Assembly: GCA_027074135.1 (NCBI GenBank)
Contig: JALTDM010000023.1
Location: 1 to 36,209 of the forward strand
DNA length: 36,209 bases
Origin: Bacteroidales bacterium
GTDB taxonomy: Bacteria; Bacteroidota; Bacteroidia; Bacteroidales; JALTDM01
Direction: 5' to 3'
Part shown: positions 25,016 to 33,609 of the stretch, in pieces
Layout of the letters: the number at the start of each line of letters is the position of its first letter
How positions within the stretch are numbered: the first letter of the stretch is position 1
Position numbers and translations under genes: made by a program
Notes under the pieces: model-generated
Databases searched by the model: none
Told to the model about the DNA's origin: nothing
What the model saw: the letters and a program-made list of their open reading frames with translations, nothing else

Positions 25016-26701
25016 TTATCTTCTGTGACCACCACCAAAACCTCCACTACTTCTTCCGCTACTATGACTTGAACTGCTTCCTGAGCTTCCGCTGAAACTG
25101 CTTCTACTATAGGAGGAAAAAGAACTACTACTTCTAGTTCTCGAAGGTCTTGAATAAGAACTAGTACTCCTACTTCTAAAAGAAGGTCTTGAATATTGTT
25201 TATAATTGGAATTTCTTTGAGGACGTTGATATTTTATTGTTGACCTTCTACTAGGTCTTGCATAAGTATTCCTTCGTATTTTTTGAGGTCTGTAATAAGT
25301 ATTGGTTCCATTAGGTCTAGATATTTGCCTTCTATGAGGACGTATATTAGTTGGTCTAACTCTTCTTGTATGGGTATTTGATTTTATATTTTGTCGTTGT
25401 AAATTCAGTCTTATATCTTTTTGTGAAACAGGCTTTTGTTGTCTTATTCTGCCAGAGCTAACAGGTCTTCGTTCAGTTTGTATTTTTGGTTGACTTTTAA
25501 CTTGCCTTCTTGATTGCGGACTTTGCAAATTTACCACATTAATTTGTTGTGGTTTAGCAACATTTTGTATCCTCGGGCTGCTTATGGTTTGAGTAACAGG
25601 TTTACTCGAGTTTATTTTTTGCGGTTTTTGTTGCAAAACAGAGTTGCTTTGAGGTTTTTCAAGTCTTGTGGGTTTTTGTTGAATTCCACCTCTAACCGGG
25701 GTACTCAAACTTTGTGACGATGGCTTGCCAGCACTTAACCTTTGCGGCTTTTGTTGCAAAGTAGTAGAACTTTCTGGTTTTTCAAGCCTCGTAGGCTTTT
25801 GTAAATTTTGTGTTCCTCCCGTAGCAGGATTATCTGTCAAAGTAGGCTTTGAATTAATAGGTTTAGAAACACTTGGTGCTTTGCTATCCATGGGTTTTGA
25901 GGCAGATAACCTTTCATAAGTATTAACAAACGATTGATATGTTCCATGTTGAGGAGTAGAAGGTGATTGACTTCCGACACCACCTCTTCTATGAGTATGA
26001 CTTAAGGTTTGATCATAGCTATTATAATAGTAAGGTGTATAATAATTGTAATATGAACCATCGTAATATCCATCCCAATACCCATTATTATATCCATCCC
26101 AATATCCCCAATCATAGCCAGACCAATATGAACCCCAATAGTACGGACTATAATGCCATCCATAACCGTAATATGGTCTGTAACCATATGCCCCCCCCCA
26201 CCAAGGATATCCAAGATAAATACTTACCCCCCAATCCCAAGGATCGTAAGAATACCAGTAACTATTTGTATAATATGAGGAATAATATGGGAAATCCCAG
26301 TCATCATCAAATCTTCTGATTCGCGAAGAATATGAATAATCATAATAATCATCATAATAATTGTTTGTTATATATGTATTTCCATCTTTATCTTGATAAG
26401 AATCAGATGTTGAATATTCTGGTTGAATACTATCCGATTCATCATAATATTGTGTAGAATCCTGCTCACCATAATATGCACTATTTTGTTGTTGGGCATA
26501 AGTTTGAGTGTTACTTTGTTGAGATTGAGTAGAATTATCCTTTGATTGCAAAGAAGATTTAACGGAAATTTGATCAGGTTGTGATGACGGATCATAATAA
26601 ACATCATCGTGGTAAACTCTGGTTTGTATGGAGCACGATGATAACACCAATGCTGCCAACAATGTTAACAGATACGGTTTATATTTCTTTTGTGTTTTCA
26701 T
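25016..26701 (-). CDS. Tyr/Trp-rich, low-complexity surface lipoprotein of unknown function
   Basis: The 561-residue protein has a lipoprotein signal ending LVLSSC with C23. Four low-complexity zones follow: a Gln/Ser/Asp zone (about 40-105); a Tyr/Trp/Asp/Gly-rich zone (about 105-235) with runs such as YSYDPWDWGVSIYLGYPWWG; repeats of the type QKPTRLEKP and QKPQRLSAGKP (about 300-370); and a long basic tail rich in Arg, Ser, Gln and Pro, ending SSGRSSGGFGGGHRR. I recognise no catalytic domain. Such composition suggests a surface or matrix-like, possibly adhesive or ion-binding protein; this is inference. A G9 tract encodes the WWGG around residue 168. A good Shine-Dalgarno site precedes the start. 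Confidence 0.8.
   Translation of the reverse strand: MKTQKKYKPYLLTLLAALVLSSCSIQTRVYHDDVYYDPSSQPDQISVKSSLQSKDNSTQSQQSNTQTYAQQQNSAYYGEQDSTQYYDESDSIQPEYSTSDSYQDKDGNTYITNNYYDDYYDYSYSSRIRRFDDDWDFPYYSSYYTNSYWYSYDPWDWGVSIYLGYPWWGGAYGYRPYYGYGWHYSPYYWGSYWSGYDWGYWDGYNNGYWDGYYDGSYYNYYTPYYYNSYDQTLSHTHRRGGVGSQSPSTPQHGTYQSFVNTYERLSASKPMDSKAPSVSKPINSKPTLTDNPATGGTQNLQKPTRLEKPESSTTLQQKPQRLSAGKPSSQSLSTPVRGGIQQKPTRLEKPQSNSVLQQKPQKINSSKPVTQTISSPRIQNVAKPQQINVVNLQSPQSRRQVKSQPKIQTERRPVSSGRIRQQKPVSQKDIRLNLQRQNIKSNTHTRRVRPTNIRPHRRQISRPNGTNTYYRPQKIRRNTYARPSRRSTIKYQRPQRNSNYKQYSRPSFRSRSTSSYSRPSRTRSSSSFSSYSRSSFSGSSGSSSSHSSGRSSGGFGGGHRR
26191..26199 (-). repeat. G9 homopolymer inside the lipoprotein gene
   Basis: Nine consecutive C on the plus strand (G on the coding strand) encode part of TGG TGG GGG GGG GCA. 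In DNA this AT-rich, such a run is rare and prone to slippage. Gain or loss of one base would shift the frame near residue 168 of 561. Confidence 0.8.
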
Positions 26702-26708
26702 AACTTTG

Positions 26709-26715
26709 TCCTCCC
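26709..26715 (-). promoter_or_regulatory. Strong Shine-Dalgarno site of the lipoprotein gene
   Basis: GGGAGGA on the minus strand stands 7 bases before the ATG at 26701. This is unusual in a genome where most starts lack such a site, and it supports the chosen start. The gap 26702-26783 to proS is divergent, and I see no clean TAnnTTTG on either strand in it. Confidence 0.55.
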
Positions 26716-26783
26716 GTTTTAGTTTTTTTATTTATTTTGCAACTTATTATTTCTAATTATTAACAAGCAAATACCATACCAAA

Positions 26784-28268
26784 ATGGCTAAAGCAATAAC
26801 AAAAAGAAGTGAAAATTATTCGCAATGGTATAATGATATTGTAAAAGTTGCGGATCTGGCAGAATACTCTCAAGTTAGAGGTTGCATGGTAATTAAACCA
26901 TACGGATATGCAATTTGGGAAAAAATAAAAGACCAACTGGATAAAATGTTTAAAGAAACCGAGCATGTTAATGCTTACTTTCCGCTTTTTATTCCTAAAT
27001 CGTTTTTTAATAGGGAGGCACAACATGTAGAAGGTTTTGCAAAAGAATGTGCTGTAGTAACACATTACCGTCTCAAAGTAGATGACGAAAGCAAAAAAAT
27101 AGTGGTGGACGATGATGCAAAACTCGAGGAAGAATTAATTGTAAGACCTACATCAGAAACAATTATTTGGGATTCGTATAAAAATTGGATACAATCTTAT
27201 CGTGATTTGCCTATACTTGTAAATCAATGGGCAAATGTGGTTAGATGGGAAATGAGAACAAGGTTGTTTTTGAGAACCGCGGAATTTTTGTGGCAAGAAG
27301 GGCATACGGCACACGCAACCAAAGAAGAAGCTATGGAAGAGGCTATGAAAATGATAAATGTGTATAGAACATTTGCCGAAGAATGGATGGCGTTGCCGGT
27401 GTATTCCGGTCACAAAACCGAAAACGAAAGATTTGCAGGTGCTATAAATACCTATTCCATTGAAGCAATGATGCAAGACGGTAAGGCACTTCAAGCAGGA
27501 ACATCCCACTTTTTGGGTCAAAATTTCTCCAAGGCTTTTGATGTGAAATTCTTGAACAAAGAAGGTAAACTTGAATATGTTTGGGCTACATCGTGGGGCG
27601 TATCAACCAGACTTATAGGTGCTTTGATAATGGCACATTCAGACGATAACGGTCTTGTGTTGCCACCGAAACTTGCACCGTTGCATGTTGTTATCGTGCC
27701 GGTTTACAGAAAGCCCGAACAATTGGAAGAAATTACAAAAACTGTAAACGAAAAAATATTGCCCGGATTGCGTGAAAAAGGCATTACGGTTAAATATGAT
27801 GATGACGACAAGTATAAGCCGGGTTATAAATTCAACGAATACGAAGTAAAAGGTGTACCTGTAAGGCTAACAATCGGTATACGTGATATTGAAAACGGAC
27901 GAGTGGAAGTAGTAAGACGCGATACATTGGAAAAAAACTTTTATCCGCTGGATAATATTGCCGATACCGTTGAAAAATTGCTAAATGACATACAAAACGG
28001 TATTTTCAAAAAGGCAAAAGATTTCAGGGATTCACATACTCATAAAGTAAGCAATTTCGATGAGTTTAAAGAAGTGGTAAACAACGGAGGATTTGCTTTG
28101 GCATACTGGGACGGAACAACTGAAACCGAATTGAAAATAAAAGAAGAAACAAAAGCAACCATCAGAGTGATACCGTTTGATATTGACCAAAATAAAACAA
28201 AAGGAAAAAAAGATGTTTATAGCGGCAAAGATGCCAAATACAAAGTGATTTTTGCCAAAGCTTATTAA
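26784..28268 (+). CDS. proS: Prolyl-tRNA synthetase, archaeal/eukaryal-type (short form)
   Basis: The 494-residue class II synthetase has motif RPTSETIIW at 121-129, VRWEMRTRLFLRTAEFLWQE across 153-172 with the catalytic-core arginines, and a late GVSTRLIGALIM (class II motif 3). The anticodon-binding domain follows (LAPLHVVIVPVYRK). It lacks the roughly 180-residue editing insertion of the long bacterial ProRS and has the extended C-terminal zinc-like domain region of the archaeal/eukaryal form (TIRVIPFD near the end, finishing in a C-terminal tyrosine). This type is common in Bacteroidota. It charges tRNA-Pro in the cytoplasm. It ends at a terminator at 28296. Confidence 0.96.
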   Translation: MAKAITKRSENYSQWYNDIVKVADLAEYSQVRGCMVIKPYGYAIWEKIKDQLDKMFKETEHVNAYFPLFIPKSFFNREAQHVEGFAKECAVVTHYRLKVDDESKKIVVDDDAKLEEELIVRPTSETIIWDSYKNWIQSYRDLPILVNQWANVVRWEMRTRLFLRTAEFLWQEGHTAHATKEEAMEEAMKMINVYRTFAEEWMALPVYSGHKTENERFAGAINTYSIEAMMQDGKALQAGTSHFLGQNFSKAFDVKFLNKEGKLEYVWATSWGVSTRLIGALIMAHSDDNGLVLPPKLAPLHVVIVPVYRKPEQLEEITKTVNEKILPGLREKGITVKYDDDDKYKPGYKFNEYEVKGVPVRLTIGIRDIENGRVEVVRRDTLEKNFYPLDNIADTVEKLLNDIQNGIFKKAKDFRDSHTHKVSNFDEFKEVVNNGGFALAYWDGTTETELKIKEETKATIRVIPFDIDQNKTKGKKDVYSGKDAKYKVIFAKAY

Positions 28269-28295
28269 GAGATAATACGCGGGGGTTTATGTTTT

Positions 28296-28326
28296 AAGGC
28301 AATCCGGTTGCGGGTTGCCTTTTTTG
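28296..28326 (+). terminator. Intrinsic terminator after proS
   Basis: AAGGCAA (28296-28302) pairs with TTGCCTT (28314-28321 region) around a short GC-rich loop and is followed by TTTTTGTTTT. It lies 27 bases past the proS stop. Confidence 0.85.
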
Positions 28327-28368
28327 TTTTATACAATTACTAACATTTATAGCAAACATTTATTCACT

Positions 28369-28376
28369 TATCTTTG
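28369..28376 (+). promoter_or_regulatory. Bacteroidota promoter of the FAD/Fe-S dehydrogenase gene
   Basis: TATCTTTG matches TAnnTTTG and lies 21 bases before the ATG at 28398. A TTTA, one base off the -33 consensus, stands 19 bases upstream (28346-28349). The box overlaps the TTG at 28374, so that codon cannot be the translation start. Confidence 0.6.
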
Positions 28377-28397
28377 CGAAATAATAACAAAGATTTT

Positions 28398-31331
28398 ATG
28401 TCAAGCAATTTAGCCGCACAACTTAAAGAAGCAAGGTTCAAAGGCGAGATATGGAGCAGCGAAGAAAAATTAGTGCTTTATTCAACCGATGCTTCAATTT
28501 ACAGAATAAAGCCTCTTTTGGTTGTTTTTCCCATCAACAAAGATGATTTGAAAACTTTGATGTTTTTTGCTTATCGCAATTCTATTCCTGTTATACCAAG
28601 AGGTACAGGGACTTCACTTGCGGGGCAAGTAGTCGGGAAAGCCATTATTGCAGACATCTCAAAGAATTTCAAGAAAATAATCGAGATAAACAAAGAAGAA
28701 AAATATGCTGTTGTACAGCCCGGAGTGATACGTGACGAATTGAATTTGGAACTGAAAAAATACGGTTTGATTTTCGGTCCGGAGACCTCGACATCGAACC
28801 GTGCCACTATTGGCGGAATGTTCGGTAATAATTCTTCAGGTTCTCGTTCGCTGCGATTCGGAACAACACGCCAAAGTATTATTTTAGCAAAAGTTATATT
28901 ATCAAATGGAGATGAAGCGGAATTTGGTCCGATAGATGAGGGAGAATTTAACTACAAATTAAAACTAAACACACTTGAAGGTAAGATTTACAGGACATTT
29001 CATGAATTGTTATCCAACGAATCTTTTAAAGGACAAATTGAGAAGGAATTTCCCGATAAAACTATTCACAGGAGAAACACAGGCTACCCGCTTGACGAAC
29101 TTGCAGAAAGCAAAATTTACGATAAAACCGGCAACAAGGAATTTAACATAGCCAAATTCTTGTCAGGCACAGAAGGAACACTTGCTTTTGCTTACGAAAT
29201 AAAGGTAAAACTTTTTGATTTGCCTCCCAATCACAAATTACTAATTACCAGCCAATTTGATAAGTTTTACGATGTGTTTGACGCAAATATTGAAATACTG
29301 AAATTCAACCCTTATGCAATAGAACTAATTGACGATAAAATACTGAAACTTACCGAAGCCAATATCAACCAAAACAAAAACCGCTTTTTTATCAAAGGCA
29401 GTCCTAAGGCTGTGCTCATTACCGAAATTGCAGCCGAAACTAAAGAAAAAGCATTAAAAGAAGCAACAAAAATTATAAATTATCTTACCGAAAAAAAACT
29501 TGGTTATTACCACACGATAATTGAAAAAGAGGATATCAACAAAGTTTGGGAACTTCGTAAAGCAGGTTTGGGTGTATTGTCCAATATGCGGGGAGATGCA
29601 AAACCTGTGGGGTTTATTGAAGATACAGCAGTAAGTCCTTATAGGCTAAAAAAATACATTACCGACATAGACAAGATACTGAAAAGTAAGAATTTAGAGT
29701 GTATTTATTATGCACATATAGGTTCGGGTGAATTGCATTTGCGTCCAGTGTTGAACATAAAAAACAAAAATGATGTTGAGTTGATGCATGAAGTAGCCCT
29801 GGAGACTGCTAAAATCGTAAAGAAACACAAAGGATCTTTGAGCGGAGAACACGGAGATGGACTTTTGAGGTCGGAATTTATTCCCATAATTTACGGTGAA
29901 GAGGTTTTTAATGCTTTCAGAAAGATAAAGCAAACTTGGGATCCGAAAAACATAATGAATCCGGGGAAAATTACCGAACCCGTTAAGATGACTAGCAACT
30001 TGCGTTATTCGGAATATAATCCCTCAAAAATTCAAACTGTTTTTAAATACACAGCTACAGGGTCTTTGTTGCAAACGGCGGAAAAATGCAACGGAAGTGC
30101 CGACTGTAGAAAAAATATTGTGTCTGGAGGCGTGATGTGTCCCACATATATGGCAACAGGAGATGAAAATTTTACCACACGTGCTCGAGCAAATACCATT
30201 CGTGAGTATCTTATTTCGGGACCTCTGACCAACGAAAAATTAAAAAAAATAATTGCCATCCTTTCATTTTGTGTATCGTGTAAATCTTGCAAATCGGAAT
30301 GCCCGTCGGGTGTTGACATTACCAAGATGAAAGCCGATTTGTATCAAATTTATTACGACAGGTTTCACGCACCGCTGCGAAATATACTCATTGCAAACAT
30401 TGCCAAATTTCAAGCGTTGGGCAGTAAAATACCAGGATTATACAACTTTGTGATATCGCACAAGCCTTTTTCATCGCTTCTTAAATCAGTGCTTAAATTC
30501 TCACCCAAAAGGGAATTACCGAAAATAAGTTCACCCACTTGGCACAAATGGTATAATACTAACAAAAACAAATTAAACAACAATACCAACGGCAAAAAGG
30601 TACTGCTATTTGCAGATGAGTTTACAAATTATTTAGACGCAAAAATCGGAATAGCGGCAACCGAATTGCTGATAAAGTTGGACTACAATGTTTCTCTCTC
30701 CAAGCCACTTACAAGCGGAAGAACATATTTGTCTAAAGGTTTTGTCAAGAAAGCCAAAGCAATAGCAATCAACAATATAAAGTATTTGGATAAATTTGTT
30801 TCTGATGGTTCTTTTATAGTAGGAATAGAACCTTCTGCAATATTGACTTTGAGAGACGAATATTTGGACTTGACTGATGGGGAAATGCATTCTAAAGCGC
30901 AAAAGCTGTCGGAAAAAACTTTAACAATAGATGAGTTCTTATTTAATGAAATAAAAAACGGTACTATTACGTCCGGTCAATTTGACGAGAAAGAGTTGAA
31001 TATAATTTTGCATACACACTGCTACCAAAAGGTATTGTCAGACCCTAAATACACTGAAGCTATTTTAAATCTCCCAATTGGAACTAAAGTGAAAACCATA
31101 AAATCAGGTTGTTGCGGAATGGCAGGTTCTTTTGGGTACGAAAAAGAACATTATGACCTTTCCATAAAAATTGGGAATCTGTCTGTAGTTCCAGAAATAA
31201 AAAAAGCAGGTGAAACAACAATTATTGCAGCACCGGGAACAAGTTGCCGCGAGCAAATCAAACACGGTACGCAACGAAATGCAAAACATCCTGTGGAGAT
31301 ACTCAACGAATTGTGCAAAGAAAATGCTTAA
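28398..31331 (+). CDS. Fused FAD-linked oxidase and Fe-S (GlcD-GlcF-like) dehydrogenase, probably D-lactate or 2-hydroxy acid
   Basis: From the ATG at 28398 the product has 977 residues. The N-terminal half is a FAD_binding_4 oxidase: PRGTGTSLAGQ binds the flavin pyrophosphate, with GMFGNNSSGSRSLRFG following. Its C-terminal cap ends with SLSGEHGDGLLRSEF, a segment diagnostic of the GlcD/D-lactate dehydrogenase family. The second half is an Fe-S part with FCVSCKSCKSECPSGVD (C..C..C...CP) and a CCG-type segment SGCCGMAGSFGYE. I read it as a membrane-associated dehydrogenase for D-lactate, glycolate or another 2-hydroxy acid, feeding electrons onward; the substrate is uncertain. Its 3' end overlaps the convergent UDG-like gene by 29 bases, so transcription of the two would collide. 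Confidence 0.9.
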   Translation: MSSNLAAQLKEARFKGEIWSSEEKLVLYSTDASIYRIKPLLVVFPINKDDLKTLMFFAYRNSIPVIPRGTGTSLAGQVVGKAIIADISKNFKKIIEINKEEKYAVVQPGVIRDELNLELKKYGLIFGPETSTSNRATIGGMFGNNSSGSRSLRFGTTRQSIILAKVILSNGDEAEFGPIDEGEFNYKLKLNTLEGKIYRTFHELLSNESFKGQIEKEFPDKTIHRRNTGYPLDELAESKIYDKTGNKEFNIAKFLSGTEGTLAFAYEIKVKLFDLPPNHKLLITSQFDKFYDVFDANIEILKFNPYAIELIDDKILKLTEANINQNKNRFFIKGSPKAVLITEIAAETKEKALKEATKIINYLTEKKLGYYHTIIEKEDINKVWELRKAGLGVLSNMRGDAKPVGFIEDTAVSPYRLKKYITDIDKILKSKNLECIYYAHIGSGELHLRPVLNIKNKNDVELMHEVALETAKIVKKHKGSLSGEHGDGLLRSEFIPIIYGEEVFNAFRKIKQTWDPKNIMNPGKITEPVKMTSNLRYSEYNPSKIQTVFKYTATGSLLQTAEKCNGSADCRKNIVSGGVMCPTYMATGDENFTTRARANTIREYLISGPLTNEKLKKIIAILSFCVSCKSCKSECPSGVDITKMKADLYQIYYDRFHAPLRNILIANIAKFQALGSKIPGLYNFVISHKPFSSLLKSVLKFSPKRELPKISSPTWHKWYNTNKNKLNNNTNGKKVLLFADEFTNYLDAKIGIAATELLIKLDYNVSLSKPLTSGRTYLSKGFVKKAKAIAINNIKYLDKFVSDGSFIVGIEPSAILTLRDEYLDLTDGEMHSKAQKLSEKTLTIDEFLFNEIKNGTITSGQFDEKELNIILHTHCYQKVLSDPKYTEAILNLPIGTKVKTIKSGCCGMAGSFGYEKEHYDLSIKIGNLSVVPEIKKAGETTIIAAPGTSCREQIKHGTQRNAKHPVEILNELCKENA

Positions 31332-32091
31332 TTATATCATTTTCTTTATTCCGTTTAAATAGTAACCACATCGGTTTAAAAAATTCCACCACTTTTTCCG
31401 AAGTAATAAAAGAGTAATTAAACGGATGCTCAAACTCCACTTTTGTGTAATTCTTGGCTTCGGGTAAGTTGCCAATATGTTTTTGGGCAAAATTTCCAAG
31501 TAAAATCAAAGTCGGTTTACCTTCCAATTGTTTTAGCAACGACCTGATAAACTGTTTCCATTTTTTAATGTGGAAAGCACTTTCTTTCGGCGATGTAAAA
31601 ATTAATGCGGCATTTAATAGTAATACTCCATTAGAAACAAAATTGTCCCGCAAGTCAAAAATACTCTTGATAAATCCCTCTTTGTTTACTTTTTTTATAG
31701 CGGCAGGAGAAAAGTCATCAGTAAGATAACCATGAGCAAACAGCAGCATTTTCATAATGTTTCGCAAACTCGTAGCTCTGTTTACTTGCTTGGATAATCC
31801 GCCGTCAGCACTCCATAGCGACTCCACTGCTCCGTCAATAAATGCTTCGCCAATGGCACTTTCCTTTCTCGGATAAGGGTCTTGTCCGAAAAGTATGTAT
31901 TTAACCTCACAGGGTTTCAAATGCTTAAAAGCATTCAAAAAAGTATTTCTGTCGGGGGAATAATCATCTGTTTCATTCAAAAATTTTAAGTACGAATAGT
32001 CAAGACTTGCAAGGCTGCATGTTAGTATTTCCCTCCAACAGTTATCTATGTAGACTAATTTGTTTGCAAGTTCGAGCTTAAAATCCCTCAT
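31303..32091 (-). CDS. Uracil-DNA glycosylase-like protein
   Basis: From the ATG at 32091 the product has 262 residues. Motif A, YILFGQDPYPRKESAIGEAF, contains the GQDPYP with the catalytic aspartate of family 1 UDG. A second motif, TLILLGNFAQKHIG, matches the glycine-rich strand before motif B. Motif B itself reads EHPFNYSF instead of the usual HPSPLSA; the histidine is kept but the DNA-intercalating loop differs. It should remove uracil from DNA, but the altered loop leaves specificity open. Its start overlaps the end of the helicase gene by 14 bases, so the two form a unit. A TTG at 32112 is a weaker start choice. Confidence 0.75.
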   Translation of the reverse strand: MRDFKLELANKLVYIDNCWREILTCSLASLDYSYLKFLNETDDYSPDRNTFLNAFKHLKPCEVKYILFGQDPYPRKESAIGEAFIDGAVESLWSADGGLSKQVNRATSLRNIMKMLLFAHGYLTDDFSPAAIKKVNKEGFIKSIFDLRDNFVSNGVLLLNAALIFTSPKESAFHIKKWKQFIRSLLKQLEGKPTLILLGNFAQKHIGNLPEAKNYTKVEFEHPFNYSFITSEKVVEFFKPMWLLFKRNKENDIIKHFLCTIR

Positions 32092-33508
32092 TTCTGCTAA
32101 TATCTTTGTCAAAGTTAATCAAATAAACCAGCTCTTTGGCACGGGTAAGTGCTGTGTAAAGCCAACGGTAATATGCCTTGTCGTGCGGTACAAAATTGAA
32201 ATGCCCCCTGTCCACAAAAACCGTGTTCCACTGTCCGCCTTGAGCTTTGTGGCATGTTACGGCATAAGCAAATTTTACTTCCAAAGCATTGAAATAAGGA
32301 TTCTCCATTACATAATCATAAATTTTCCGTTTGCTTATTCTACGGCCTTTTTTCTCTTTAATTTCTTCCGTGAGTAAATTGTAAAACTCCATTTTGTCTT
32401 CATATCCCAATGATGGTGACGGTGCATACAATGTGTCCAAAATTAATTTAACATCCAATTCAATATCAGGATAATATAACAATGATACAGAAACATCTGC
32501 AAATCTAAAACCGTATTTTTCTTCAAAATCATATATCCTGTTCAGCCTGATAAAATCTCCATTGGCAATAAATGGTATATCGTTTATGCCTTCGGTCCAC
32601 AAGTAATTATTTTTCACCACCATAAGAATATCACCTTCTGTTATTTCCTCGTCATAGTCAAAAATTCTGCGGCGTATTGTGGCATTATATTGATTGGCAG
32701 CTTTATTCGATACGGTTATTATTACTGTTTCTTCTTTCCCGTATTTGTCGTACGCGTTTTCTATGAGTTCCCATATTTCGCTTCTGTCCGGCACTATTAC
32801 ATCTGTTGCAGTTTGTAGTTTTATATTATCAGTGATACCGGTTATCACATTGCGTACATTTGTGGCATTGGTTATTATTCCGGAGTCAAGTGCCTGCCGT
32901 GTTATTTCTGTAAGTTCAAAACTGTTTGTACCGTAACCGAAACCTTTAAGGTAATCTTCAGACAAGGCATAAGCATATTCATCGCCAACAGGTGGCAATT
33001 GGGCGTTGTCTCCTACAAGCAAAAGTTTGTTTCCGTTGTCATTAAACACAAATTCAATCAAGTCTGAAAGCAATGATCCGGACCCGAAAATGTTTTTCTC
33101 TCCGCTGTTTTTTATGTTAATCATAGAAGCTTCGTCCACGATGAACAGAGCATTTTTAAACCTGTTGAAATTTAATCCGAACTTGCCTTCGTATCCCTTG
33201 GAAGTATTTTTGCGGTAAATGTATTTGTGAATGGTAAAGGCGGGCTTGTCGGATATGTCCGATATAACCTTTGCCGCTCTGCCTGTAGGTGCCAGTAAAA
33301 CTACTGGCATACCGTACCTGCTCAAAACATTGGTCAAAATGCTGATAATGGTAGTCTTACCTGTACCTGCATAACCTTTCAGCACAAAAATTCCGTCTTC
33401 CGTACTTGTAATAAATTTCGCAATTTTTTTCAACGCCTCATCTTGTCTTCCTGTTAGGTTGAGGCTTGTGCTCTTAACAAATTCTGTATATAGTTTTTCG
33501 TTTAGCAT
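32078..33508 (-). CDS. Dda/RecD2-like superfamily 1 helicase (AAA_30 plus UvrD_C_2)
   Basis: From the ATG at 33508 the product has 476 residues (MLNEKLYTEF). It has Walker A GYAGTGKTT near residues 45-53, Walker B FIVDEASMI, motif III LLVGDNAQLPPVGDE, a late CHKAQGGQWNTVFVD and motif VI YTALTRAKELVYLI. This is the compact SF1B (RecD/Pif1/Dda) layout, without the N-terminal nuclease or RecBC partners, so it acts alone as a 5'-to-3' DNA helicase in replication restart or repair. It overlaps the UDG-like gene downstream. The promoter box at 33518-33525 excludes the earlier TTG at 33520 as a start. Confidence 0.9.
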   Translation of the reverse strand: MLNEKLYTEFVKSTSLNLTGRQDEALKKIAKFITSTEDGIFVLKGYAGTGKTTIISILTNVLSRYGMPVVLLAPTGRAAKVISDISDKPAFTIHKYIYRKNTSKGYEGKFGLNFNRFKNALFIVDEASMINIKNSGEKNIFGSGSLLSDLIEFVFNDNGNKLLLVGDNAQLPPVGDEYAYALSEDYLKGFGYGTNSFELTEITRQALDSGIITNATNVRNVITGITDNIKLQTATDVIVPDRSEIWELIENAYDKYGKEETVIITVSNKAANQYNATIRRRIFDYDEEITEGDILMVVKNNYLWTEGINDIPFIANGDFIRLNRIYDFEEKYGFRFADVSVSLLYYPDIELDVKLILDTLYAPSPSLGYEDKMEFYNLLTEEIKEKKGRRISKRKIYDYVMENPYFNALEVKFAYAVTCHKAQGGQWNTVFVDRGHFNFVPHDKAYYRWLYTALTRAKELVYLINFDKDISRNEGF

Positions 33509-33517
33509 GGAAGAGAG

Positions 33518-33525
33518 CAAAAGTA
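33518..33525 (-). promoter_or_regulatory. Bacteroidota promoter of the helicase gene, nearly leaderless
   Basis: TACTTTTG on the minus strand lies 9 bases before the ATG at 33508, with a near-consensus TTTA 20 bases further upstream (33549-33546). Transcription should start within a few bases of the ATG. Confidence 0.55.
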
Positions 33526-33609
33526 GTAAAAAATATTTACCTCCCTAAAATAAAAACGGCACGGCAGAAATTAATTGCCGCACCGTTGATAATAGGAATT
33601 CACGCAATT

